From NCBI RefSeq assembly GCF_024614185.1, contig NZ_JAHTLF010000025.1, forward strand, positions 372,001 through 436,000: a DNA stretch of 64,000 bases, written 5' to 3'. The DNA is from Nocardioides carbamazepini. GTDB taxonomy: Bacteria; Actinomycetota; Actinomycetes; Propionibacteriales; Nocardioidaceae. Shown piece by piece: positions 41,680 to 48,807 of this stretch (positions are counted from its first letter, which is position 1; each line of letters opens with the position of its first letter). The position numbers and the translations under genes were made by a program. The notes under the pieces are model-generated. The model was given only the letters and a program-made list of their open reading frames with translations, was not told the origin of the DNA and made no database searches.

Positions 41680-42039
41680 TCAGCGCGCGCGGAGCTCGTC
41701 CAGTGCCGCCGCGACGTCCCGCTCGCCGCGCCGCAGGTCGGCCAGCAGTGCCGCGATGTCCTGGGCGGTGAGCCGCGCGTCGTCGGTCGGCGGCCCCACG
41801 CGCTCGGCCGCCTCGGCCGCGGTGATCCGGGTCCCGATCTCGAGGCGGTACGTCGTGTCGGCGAGCTCGAAGGTGATGTCGCAGACGACGGCGGTGAAGT
41901 GCTCGTCGGCCACCGGGTCGTGGATGACGAGGTGCTCGCCGGGCTCCAGGCCGCGGTCGAGGCCGAGCTCGCCGTGGTCGACGGCGAGCGAGCGACTGCG
42001 GCGGGTGAACGGGCTCAATGCCACCACGATCTGCTGCAC
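41680..42039 (-). CDS. conserved small protein of unknown function
   Basis: A 119-residue protein with a GTG start at 42039. The first 75 residues are beta-rich (QQIVVALSPFTRRSRSL, GEHLVIHDPVADEHFTAVVC, and DITFELADTTYRLEIG), and the last 40 residues form charged helices (LTAQDIAALLADLRRGERDV). No family was recognised. The beta-rich part is of the size of a PilZ domain, but the PilZ motifs RxxxR and D/NxSxxG are not present. It lies between the chemotaxis and stress regions with no obvious operon partner. Confidence 0.6.
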   Translation of the reverse strand: MQQIVVALSPFTRRSRSLAVDHGELGLDRGLEPGEHLVIHDPVADEHFTAVVCDITFELADTTYRLEIGTRITAAEAAERVGPPTDDARLTAQDIAALLADLRRGERDVAAALDELRAR

Positions 42040-42180
42040 CGCGACTCCCCGGGGCCGTGGGCACCCGGTGTGCCCTACACAGGTACAACCCCCGGGACGG
42101 CCATCGTGTTACGCAGTCGCCGGTCCTGTCGTGGATAGTCCTTTGTGACTACGAAAGGTAGTCGGCAAGGGTGGTCGCCG

Positions 42181-42206
42181 GTATGGGATCGCGCTAAGTT
42201 GGGTAG
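42181..42206 (+). promoter_or_regulatory. possible SigB/SigF-type promoter of the sigma factor gene
   Basis: GTAT at 42181-42184, 16 bases, then GGGTAG at 42201-42206. This matches GNNT-N14-16-GGGTA, the consensus of actinobacterial SigB/SigF factors, and would mean that the sigma factor stimulates its own gene. The region 42040-42269 holds no other feature. Confidence 0.5.
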
Positions 42207-42269
42207 CGACGCAACAGACATCCGTGGCCAAGCCCACCGCCACACCGCTCTCGATCCTCGGGAGTAACC

Positions 42270-43109
42270 GTGTCCACCGCTTCGATCCCCACCATCCCCC
42301 ACCGTTCCACCGCTTCGTCCATCGGCCGGGTCAGCTCCGCCGAGCGGAAGGCTCGCACCGCAGAGCTCCTGGCGAAGGCGCGGGAGTGTCCACCCGGGGA
42401 GCGTGGTGACCTGCTCGACGAGGTCATCGTGCTCAACATCCCCGTGGCTCGCACCCTCGCCGCGCGCTACCGCAACCGCGGGCAGTCCTCCGACGAGCTC
42501 GAGCAGGTCGCCTGCCTCGCGCTGACCCGCGCGGTGCAGTCCTTCGACCCGGAGCGTGGCGACGACCTGCTCGTCTTCGCCGTCCCGAGCATCCTCGGCG
42601 AGCTCAAGCGCCACTTCCGCTCGGCCGCCTGGGCGGTCCGCCCACCGCGTCGGATCCAGGAGATCCGCCCGCGTGTGGTCGCGGCCGAGGAGGAGCTGGG
42701 CCAGCAGCTCGGCCGGCCGCCGACGCCCCAGGAGCTGGCCGACGAGCTCGACTGCTCGACGGCCGAGGTCGAGGAGGCCCTCGCCTGCGGCGAGCTGGCT
42801 CATGCCGCGTCGCTCGACGAGCCCGTCGCCGCCACCGGGAGCCCCCTGGGCGAGCTGCTGCCCACACTCGAGCCCGGCTTCGAGCAGAGCGAGGCCGTGG
42901 CGATGCTCGGCCCGGCCTGCCGCAAGCTCAAGCCGCGCGACCGCCGCATCCTGCGGATGCGGTTCTACGAGCAGCGCACCCAGCAGGAGATCGCCGACGA
43001 GCTCGGCGTGACCCAGGTGCAGGTCTCGCGTCTGCTGCAGCGGATCTTCACCGACCTGCGCCGGGCCGTCGGCGCGCACGCTCCGGGAGGGAGGCCCCGC
43101 GCCGCCTGA
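42270..43109 (+). CDS. SigB/SigF/SigG-family alternative sigma factor
   Basis: A 279-residue sigma factor of the general-stress type. Region 2 has DELEQVACLALTRAVQSFDP and FAVPSILGELKRHFRSAAWA, region 3 follows with PTPQELADELDCSTAEVEEA, and region 4 ends RRILRMRFYEQRTQQEIADE and LGVTQVQVSRLLQRIF. It starts with GTG at 42270. No anti-sigma factor gene (RsbW) is visible next to it, unlike many operons of this type. Downstream genes up to 51091 carry matching promoter elements and many encode stress-type proteins. Confidence 0.92.
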   Translation: MSTASIPTIPHRSTASSIGRVSSAERKARTAELLAKARECPPGERGDLLDEVIVLNIPVARTLAARYRNRGQSSDELEQVACLALTRAVQSFDPERGDDLLVFAVPSILGELKRHFRSAAWAVRPPRRIQEIRPRVVAAEEELGQQLGRPPTPQELADELDCSTAEVEEALACGELAHAASLDEPVAATGSPLGELLPTLEPGFEQSEAVAMLGPACRKLKPRDRRILRMRFYEQRTQQEIADELGVTQVQVSRLLQRIFTDLRRAVGAHAPGGRPRAA

Positions 43110-43127
43110 TGCCCCTGAGGCACGACG

Positions 43128-43182
43128 GCGGTCCGCCGATACCGGTCCCTCGATACGCTCAGGGACACCGTCGGCGGACCGC
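43128..43182. terminator. nested hairpin between convergent genes, probable bidirectional terminator
   Basis: A 12-bp perfect inverted repeat (GCGGTCCGCCGA at 43128-43139, TCGGCGGACCGC at 43171-43182) encloses a second stem, GTCCCT (43145-43150) with AGGGAC (43161-43166). It fills the space between the sigma gene and the convergent alcohol dehydrogenase gene. No T tract is visible on either strand. Confidence 0.6.
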
Positions 43183-43185
43183 TGG

Positions 43186-44367
43186 TCAGGGCCGGAACAG
43201 CACCTTCACCATGCCGTCCTTCTTGTCGCGGAAGTCGCGGTACGCCACCGGCGCATCCTCGAGCGGGAGGTGGTGCGTCGCGAAGGACTCGACCCCCAGA
43301 TGGTCGGTCGGCTCCAGCAGGAGCGCGAGGATGTCGTCGCTCCAGCGCCGCACGTTGGCCTGCCCCATCCGCAGCTGGACCTGCTTGTCGAACATCTCCA
43401 TCAGCGGCATCGGGTCCATCGGGCCGCCGTAGACGCCGACGACGGACACGGTGCCGCCGCGACGGACCGCGCTGATCGCGAGGTGGAGTGCCGCCAGCCG
43501 GTCGACGCCGGCGGTGCGGATGATCGGCTCGGCGACTCCGCCGGGCAGCATCCCGACCAGCTTCGTCACCGCTTCCGTCACCGGTGAGCCGTGTGCCTCC
43601 ATCCCGACCGCGTCGATCACCGCGTCGGCCCCCCGACCGCTGGTGAGCTCCAGGAGCATCGCCACGGTGTCCGCCTCGCTGTCGGTGACGAGGATCTCGG
43701 CGCCGTACGCCGAGACCCGCTGCAGCCGCTCGAGGACGGGGTCCACGACGAACACCCGGATCCCGCGCATCAGCGCGATGCGGGCGCACATGTCGCCGAT
43801 CGGGCCGGCGCCGAGCACCAGCAGGACGTCGTCCGCGTGCAGGGCGGCGTACTCCACCGCCTGCCAGGCCGTCGGCAGCACGTCGGACAGAAAGATGAAG
43901 CGGTCGTCGAGCGGCCCGTCCGGGACCTTGATCGGCAGGGTGTCGGCGAACGGCACCCGCAGGTACTCCGCCTGGGCACCGGGCACGTGCCCGTACAGCT
44001 TGCTGTAGCCGAACAGGCTCGCGCCGGTGCCCTGCTCGAGGTTCTGCGTGGTCTCGCACTGGCTCTGCAGGCCGCGGGCGCACATCCAGCACCGCCCGCA
44101 GCTGACGTTGAAGGGGACGACCACGCGGTCGCCGGGCCGCAGGGAGCCGACGCCGGCTCCGACGTCCTCGACGAACCCGATGGGCTCGTGGCCGACCACG
44201 TCGCCGGCCTCCATGAACGGCGCCAGGGGGTCGTAGAGGTGGAGGTCGGAGCCGCACAGCCCGCTCGACGTCACCCGCACCACGATGTCGTCCGGTTGCT
44301 CGATCCGCGGATCGGGCACGTCCTCGACGCTCATCCGGCCCTTGCCCTGCCAGGTCACTGCTCTCAC
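43186..44367 (-). CDS. zinc-dependent alcohol dehydrogenase (formaldehyde dehydrogenase-like)
   Basis: A 393-residue medium-chain dehydrogenase. The catalytic zinc ligands lie in GLCGSDLHL and GHEPIGFVE, and the structural zinc site has four closely spaced Cys (CGRCWMCARGLQSQC). The cofactor site is GAGPIGDMCARIALM. The length and motifs resemble glutathione-independent formaldehyde or threonine dehydrogenases; the substrate is not known. The GTG at 44367 forms a GTGA overlap with the CDGSH gene, so the two are translationally coupled. Confidence 0.88.
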   Translation of the reverse strand: MRAVTWQGKGRMSVEDVPDPRIEQPDDIVVRVTSSGLCGSDLHLYDPLAPFMEAGDVVGHEPIGFVEDVGAGVGSLRPGDRVVVPFNVSCGRCWMCARGLQSQCETTQNLEQGTGASLFGYSKLYGHVPGAQAEYLRVPFADTLPIKVPDGPLDDRFIFLSDVLPTAWQAVEYAALHADDVLLVLGAGPIGDMCARIALMRGIRVFVVDPVLERLQRVSAYGAEILVTDSEADTVAMLLELTSGRGADAVIDAVGMEAHGSPVTEAVTKLVGMLPGGVAEPIIRTAGVDRLAALHLAISAVRRGGTVSVVGVYGGPMDPMPLMEMFDKQVQLRMGQANVRRWSDDILALLLEPTDHLGVESFATHHLPLEDAPVAYRDFRDKKDGMVKVLFRP

Positions 44368-44564
44368 GGCTTCTTCCTCCGTCGTCGGTCGCGATGGCTG
44401 TCGTCGCACCAGGGCATGCGCTCGGACCGCCCGCACCGGCACACCGCCACGACGGCGCGCTCGACGGCGGCGCTCGTGCCGTCGACGCCGACGACCTCGT
44501 CCGCCCCGCGGACCAGCAGGGGGCCGCCGGGACAGTCGGTCACGACGACGCGGCGCTCGCTCAT
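44364..44564 (-). CDS. CDGSH iron-sulfur domain protein
   Basis: A 66-residue protein with one CDGSH-type domain. The ligands fit C-x-C-x2-S-x3-P-x-C-D-x-S-H (VCRCGRSERMPWCDDSH), which binds a [2Fe-2S] cluster with three Cys and one His. Such proteins transfer electrons or clusters and are linked with redox stress. It is the middle gene of a three-gene operon, 7 bp after the iron-containing oxygenase-like gene and overlapping the dehydrogenase gene. Confidence 0.9.
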   Translation of the reverse strand: MSERRVVVTDCPGGPLLVRGADEVVGVDGTSAAVERAVVAVCRCGRSERMPWCDDSHRDRRRRKKP

Positions 44565-44571
44565 GGCCGGC

Positions 44572-45600
44572 TCACCCCGCCACCGGTGCGTCGCGCCGGC
44601 TGCGCCAGCTCTCGAGGAGCACCTCGCCGGCGAGCCCGTCGACCGCCAGGCAGGCGGTGGCGCCGAGCACCACGTCCGGGGCGAGGTCGGGCTCGTCCTC
44701 GACCAGGGCGGCGCAGATGCCCCGGATCGCGACCTGCTCGTGGACCGCGTCGGCCTCGACGTGCTCGTCGTAGTAGTCCTGGACGGCCTCGGGCAGCCCG
44801 AGCCGGCGCGCTCCGCGCAGGATCCGCTCGCACGGCAGCGAGCTGGTCGCCTCGAACGCGGCGAGGTGACCCATCGCGGCACCGCGCAGGCGCCGGTTGA
44901 GGGCGAACAGCGACATCAGGTTGACCGACGCGAGCGTGGCCCCCGTGGCCTGCGCGACGTACGGCGCCAGATCGGTCGGCATCTCGAGTGAGGCCAGGGC
45001 GCGGGCGAACAGCGTCTGGTGCAGGCGGTCGGCGCGCCCGCCGCCGTACTCGTCGTACTGCAGCTCGGCGAGGGCCACCTTCGCCGCCCCGCCGATGCGG
45101 GGCAGCACGAAGCTCTGGGGGTCGGACTCGCGCAGGTGGTAGACGGCGCGCTCGGCCAGGTAGGAGCGGAACTCCTCGCGGGAGGCGCGGCGGTGCAGGA
45201 ACTGCGCCACGTCCGAGGGCCCGGAGCGCGCCGTCATCCGGACCAGGGCGGCGGTGACCTGCTCGGCCGGGGTGTCGCCGAGGTCCTCGAGCGCGGGCGC
45301 GTCCTGCGGTGTCTCGGCGACCAGCTCCCGGACGGCGTGCTCGTAGGTGCGCTCCAGGGCGGCCCGGCTCACCATGAGCAGCGGGTCCCACTCCGCGCGA
45401 GGATCCTCGACGTCGTCGAAGCCGCGGTAGTGGAGCTCGTAGAGGATCCACAGCGCGAGCTGGAAGTCGCGGTCGGTCAGCGGGTACGTGACGTCGCCCA
45501 TCGCCCGCGGCTCGGGCACGGCGTGGGGTCCCACGGGCTGGGCGCGCAGGGTCTCCACGACCCCCTCGCTCAGCGGTCCGCACGGTTCGGGCAGCCTCAT
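44572..45600 (-). CDS. iron-containing redox enzyme family protein (haem-oxygenase-like fold)
   Basis: A 342-residue helical protein with the pattern of the iron-containing redox enzyme family (haem-oxygenase-like diiron fold). Candidate ligands are the Glu/His residues in LALWILYELHYRGF, FEATSSLPCERILRGARRL and the segment around YYDEHVEADAVHEQVAIRG. These enzymes oxidise varied substrates with dioxygen; the substrate here is unknown. It is the first gene of the operon with CDGSH and ADH. The ATG at 45600 follows a purine-rich stretch; 24 bases upstream is another possible start. Confidence 0.8.
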   Translation of the reverse strand: MRLPEPCGPLSEGVVETLRAQPVGPHAVPEPRAMGDVTYPLTDRDFQLALWILYELHYRGFDDVEDPRAEWDPLLMVSRAALERTYEHAVRELVAETPQDAPALEDLGDTPAEQVTAALVRMTARSGPSDVAQFLHRRASREEFRSYLAERAVYHLRESDPQSFVLPRIGGAAKVALAELQYDEYGGGRADRLHQTLFARALASLEMPTDLAPYVAQATGATLASVNLMSLFALNRRLRGAAMGHLAAFEATSSLPCERILRGARRLGLPEAVQDYYDEHVEADAVHEQVAIRGICAALVEDEPDLAPDVVLGATACLAVDGLAGEVLLESWRSRRDAPVAG

Positions 45601-45829
45601 CCGGTCCTCGTCCTTCCCTCCCACAGATCGCCCAGGATCAGGCGCAGCACAACGCGGCGGGCCGCCATCAGCACCGGGAGATGACCCCCTGTTGTGCGGC
45701 GCGGCCCGGGTTCGCCATAGTTCTCGTCGCAGACGGTCCGATCGCCCATGTGACCTCCTCCGGTGGTTGCGGGGTACCCGCGCCGACTGCCGCCATACGG
45801 AAGGGCCGGGGCGAGGGGCAGGAGGCGAG

Positions 45830-46528
45830 ATGACTGGGAAAGAGCCCGTGGACGACGACCCGTTCCTGTTGCCGCCGCTGGATCCCGACGGTCCGCGCCA
45901 GACCGGGCGTTTCGTCTACGACGTCGTCGACGAGCGCTGGGAGTGGGACGACGACGTCTTCGCCATCCACGGCTACCGGCCGGGTGAGGTGGAGCCGACC
46001 ACCGAGCTGATCATGCGCCACAAGCACGAGCAGGACCGCGAGCTCGTCGAGCGGACACTCCAGCAGGCGATCAGCGACGGAGTGCCCTTCAACGTCTACT
46101 ACCGGATCCTGGTCAAGGGCGAGGTCCGCAACGTCGTGCTGTGCGGCGAGGGCCAGTACGACCGCGGCCGGACGAGCGGCAAGGCCGACCGCCTGGTCGG
46201 GTACTACCTCGACCTGACGCCCGAACTCGACGCGGAGACGGCCGCCGCCGCCGATGCCGCGGTCGCGGCGTCGGCCGCCTCCCGGGACACGATCGAACAG
46301 GCCAAGGGCATCCTCATGCTGGGCTACGGGCTCGACGCCGACGCCGCGTTCGCGATGCTCAAGTGGTGGTCGCGCAACCGCAACGTGAAGGTGCGGGAGG
46401 TCGCCGAGCGCCTGATCCAGGTGGCTCGGGAGGGGCATGTCAGCCACCCGGGGCTGCGCCGGTTGCTGGACGCATTGCTCGACGACCTCACCGCCAACCG
46501 GACGGCCCCGGAGGGCCGCGCCGGCTGA
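45830..46528 (+). CDS. PAS-ANTAR domain protein (antitermination regulator)
   Basis: A 232-residue protein. A PAS fold (about 25-145, with RFVYDVVDERWEWDDDVFAI and a chemotaxis-like HGYRPGEVEP) precedes an ANTAR RNA-binding domain (about 155-215, DTIEQAKGILMLGYGLDADA). ANTAR proteins bind two-loop RNA hairpins and prevent termination. The ATG at 45830 follows AGGAGGCGAG. It is divergent from the iron enzyme operon; the 229-bp region between has a GGGTAC box at 45769 without a matching -35 box. Confidence 0.88.
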   Translation: MTGKEPVDDDPFLLPPLDPDGPRQTGRFVYDVVDERWEWDDDVFAIHGYRPGEVEPTTELIMRHKHEQDRELVERTLQQAISDGVPFNVYYRILVKGEVRNVVLCGEGQYDRGRTSGKADRLVGYYLDLTPELDAETAAAADAAVAASAASRDTIEQAKGILMLGYGLDADAAFAMLKWWSRNRNVKVREVAERLIQVAREGHVSHPGLRRLLDALLDDLTANRTAPEGRAG

Positions 46529-46562
46529 GCCGTGGGCGTCACGGATCTGACCCGGAGTACCC

Positions 46563-46588
46563 GACTCGGCCCGGCTCACTCGGGGTAA
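46563..46588 (+). promoter_or_regulatory. SigB/SigF-type promoter of the short-chain dehydrogenase gene
   Basis: GACT (46563-46566), 16 bases, GGGTAA (46583-46588), 10 bases before the ATG at 46599. This fits GNNT-N14-16-GGGTA and implies a leaderless or nearly leaderless mRNA. Confidence 0.55.
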
Positions 46589-46598
46589 CGCCCGGGAT

Positions 46599-47459
46599 AT
46601 GACCGACACCGCCTTTCCCGCCCAGCAGCAGACGCCCCCAGGACTCACGGGGGAGATGCGTCCTGAACCCGACCACGGCGAGCAGTCCTATGTCGGCCAC
46701 GGCCGACTCGAGGGCCAGATCGCGCTGATCACCGGCGGCGACTCCGGCATCGGCCGGGCCGTCGCCATCGCCTACGCCCGGGAAGGTGCCGACATCGCCT
46801 TCACCTATCTGCCCGAGGAGCAGGTCGACGCCGACACGACCGTGTCCCTGGTCTCCGACGCGGGCCGGCGGGTGCTGGCGATGCCGCTCGATCTGCGCAC
46901 CAGCGACGCGTGCGACGAGGCGGTCCGGCGGACGGCCGACGAGCTCGGCGCCCTTGACGTCCTGGTCAACAACGCCGGCTACCAGATGGCGCGTGACCAT
47001 GCCGTCGACGACCTCAGCGACGAGCGGATCGACCGCACGTTGAAGACCAACCTGTACGCGCTGATGTGGCTGGTGCGGGCCGCGGCCCCGCACCTGCGCC
47101 GGCGCCCCGGCTGCATCGTCAACAACGCGTCCATCCAGGCGTTCGAGCCGTCCGAGACCTTGCTGGACTACGCCGCCACCAAGGCCGCCATCAACAACCT
47201 CACCGTCAACCTCGCCGCCTCGCTCGGCAAGGACGGCGTGCGCGTCAACGCCGTCGCGCCGGGGCCCATCTGGACGCCGTTGCAACCGGCCACCCAGGAG
47301 CCGGAGAAGGTGGAGCAGTTCGGCACCGACACCCCGCTGGGGCGGGCCGGGCAGCCGGCCGAGGTCGCCCCGGCGTTCGTCTTCCTGGCCTCGCCGGGCG
47401 ACGCGTCGTACGTGTCCGGCACGGTGCTCGGCGTGACCGGTGGCAAGCCCGTCTTCTGA
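46599..47459 (+). CDS. short-chain dehydrogenase, general stress protein 39 type
   Basis: A 286-residue short-chain dehydrogenase. The NAD(P) site is GGDSGIGRAVAIAYA, the catalytic residues lie in NNAGYQ and YAATKAAI (Tyr and Lys), and the long N-terminal region (MRPEPDHGEQSYVG) is that of the GS39/YdaD/YghA group, which is often stress-induced. The SigB-type promoter 10 bases upstream supports this. The substrate is not known. The C-terminus SGTVLGVTGGKPVF is typical. Confidence 0.9.
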   Translation: MTDTAFPAQQQTPPGLTGEMRPEPDHGEQSYVGHGRLEGQIALITGGDSGIGRAVAIAYAREGADIAFTYLPEEQVDADTTVSLVSDAGRRVLAMPLDLRTSDACDEAVRRTADELGALDVLVNNAGYQMARDHAVDDLSDERIDRTLKTNLYALMWLVRAAAPHLRRRPGCIVNNASIQAFEPSETLLDYAATKAAINNLTVNLAASLGKDGVRVNAVAPGPIWTPLQPATQEPEKVEQFGTDTPLGRAGQPAEVAPAFVFLASPGDASYVSGTVLGVTGGKPVF

Positions 47460-47475
47460 GCGGGCTCCGGGGTAC
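47451..47475 (+). promoter_or_regulatory. SigB/SigF-type promoter of the small-protein operon
   Basis: GTCT (47451-47454), 15 bases, GGGTAC (47470-47475). It is a perfect match to GNNT-N15-GGGTAC and ends only 9 bases before the ATG at 47485, so the transcript would be leaderless. The -35 box lies in the end of the dehydrogenase gene. Confidence 0.6.
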
Positions 47476-47484
47476 CTCCCCGGC

Positions 47485-47679
47485 ATGGAGAAGCGACCGC
47501 GTCAACGACAGGAGACTCGCGCGGACGGCGAGGTGTCCGAGGTGGGCAACCTCGACGACGCCGGCATGGTGGAGGCGCCGGCCGACGCCGTGGCCGGGCA
47601 CCCGACCGACGACGACGTGCAGGAGGGAGCGACCGGGCCGAACGCCCGGACCGGAGACCAGGACCTGGAGGAACGATGA
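47485..47679 (+). CDS. small acidic stress-region protein
   Basis: A 64-residue, charged protein (EKRPRQRQETRADGEVSEVG, LDDAGMVEAPADAVAGHPT). No domain is recognised and it is likely disordered. It starts directly after a SigB-type promoter and overlaps the next small gene (ATGA), so it is the first gene of an operon with DUF6328, a lipoprotein and an NRAMP-like transporter. Confidence 0.6.
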   Translation: MEKRPRQRQETRADGEVSEVGNLDDAGMVEAPADAVAGHPTDDDVQEGATGPNARTGDQDLEER

Positions 47680-47894
47680 CCATCCCCGATCCCGCGAACC
47701 CCGAGCGCCCGCTGGAACCGGACGAGCCGGTCGACCCCGAGCAGAGGCCGGTCCCCGAGAACGACCGCTCAGGGGTGGAGGACTATCACGTGCCGGACCG
47801 CGATCCGGAGGTTCCCCTCACCGAGGTCGGCGAGGTCGTGGACCCCGAGGAGGCCTATCCGCACGCGCAGGATGTGGAGGAGGACCGGGCGTGA
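47676..47894 (+). CDS. small acidic Pro/Glu-rich protein
   Basis: A 72-residue very acidic protein (PDPANPERPLEPDEPVDPEQ, VPDRDPEVPLTEVGEVVDPE). No family is recognised. The ATG overlaps the previous stop and its own stop overlaps the next GTG (GTGA). Its composition suggests an intrinsically disordered protein that may bind ions, proteins or act in desiccation or osmotic stress; this is a guess. Confidence 0.6.
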   Translation: MTIPDPANPERPLEPDEPVDPEQRPVPENDRSGVEDYHVPDRDPEVPLTEVGEVVDPEEAYPHAQDVEEDRA

Positions 47895-48367
47895 CCGGTG
47901 CGCCGGTGGGCACGCGCTCGCGAGGGGCCCGCCCGCCGCAGCAGATCACCCGCAACCTGAGCGAGCTGCTCCAGGAGCTGCGGGTGATGCAGACCGGCGT
48001 GCAGATCCTCACCGGCTTCCTGCTCACCGTGCCGTTCACCGAGCGGTTCACCGAGCTCACCGAGAACCAGCAGCGGATCTATCTCGGCATCCTGGTCGGC
48101 GCCGTGCTCACCACCCTCGTGATCGTGGCTCCGGTCTGCTACCACCGGATCCTCTTCCGGCAGGGACGCCGGGAGTGGATCGTCGCCGCCGCCCAGCGGT
48201 GCGCGCTGGCCGGTCTGGTGGGGCTCGCCGCGGTGTCGACGGCCGTGGTGCTGCTGGTGTTCGACATCGTCCTCGGCACGGCCGCGGCCCTGACCGCCGC
48301 GGCGGCGGTGGCGCTCGCCTTCATCGTGATGTGGGCTGCGGTCCCCTTGCGGGGCCGCGAGCGGTGA
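47891..48367 (+). CDS. DUF6328 family membrane protein
   Basis: A 158-residue protein with the DUF6328 pattern: NLSELLQELRVMQTGVQILT, FTERFTELTENQQRIYLGIL, and a central APVCYHRILFRQGRREWIV. Four hydrophobic helices are visible. The family is widespread in Actinobacteria; its function is unknown. It is coupled to both neighbours by stop-start overlaps (GTGA). Confidence 0.85.
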   Translation: MTGAPVGTRSRGARPPQQITRNLSELLQELRVMQTGVQILTGFLLTVPFTERFTELTENQQRIYLGILVGAVLTTLVIVAPVCYHRILFRQGRREWIVAAAQRCALAGLVGLAAVSTAVVLLVFDIVLGTAAALTAAAAVALAFIVMWAAVPLRGRER

Positions 48368-48807
48368 AGCGCTCGATGCGACCGGCCGTCGTCGCGGTCC
48401 TCGTCGCCCTCACTCTCCTCCTGACCGCGTGCGGCGTGGTCGCCGAGCCGGACGCCGCCGCTTGGGACGAGCGGGCCGCCCGGGCCCTCTCCGACGCCGG
48501 CAGCCAGGTGGCCACGGCCCGCCTCGCGCTCGAGTCGGCGGACGAGGAGCGCACCTGGTCGGCGTACGCGACGGTGCTGGTGGCGCAGGCCGAGGAGGCG
48601 GCGGGGAAGGCCGCGGAGGACCTCTCCCGGGTGCAGGTGCCCACGGCGCGCGCGGATGATGCCGCCGACGTCCTCGACCTGCTCGACCAGGCGGTGGATC
48701 TCGTCGGTGAGGCGCGGGCGCACTCCGTCGACGGTGAGTACGACGACCAGGCGCTCCTCGACGCGCTCGACCGCCTCGCGGACGAGCTGCGGCGGGCCGC
48801 GCCATGA
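48364..48807 (+). CDS. putative lipoprotein
   Basis: A 147-residue protein with a lipoprotein signal peptide: basic start, hydrophobic core and lipobox LLLTAC, so Cys is at about residue 23 and would be lipid-modified. The mature part is helical and rich in Asp, Ala and Leu (AAWDERAARALSDAGSQVAT, ADDAADVLDLLDQAVDLVGE). No domain is recognised. It overlaps DUF6328 and the NRAMP-like gene. Confidence 0.75.
   Translation: MKRSMRPAVVAVLVALTLLLTACGVVAEPDAAAWDERAARALSDAGSQVATARLALESADEERTWSAYATVLVAQAEEAAGKAAEDLSRVQVPTARADDAADVLDLLDQAVDLVGEARAHSVDGEYDDQALLDALDRLADELRRAAP

Noticed and set aside
45769..45774. GGGTAC box before the PAS-ANTAR gene as a SigB-type promoter
   Set aside because: No GNNT box is found 14-16 bases upstream, so it was not included in the promoter list.
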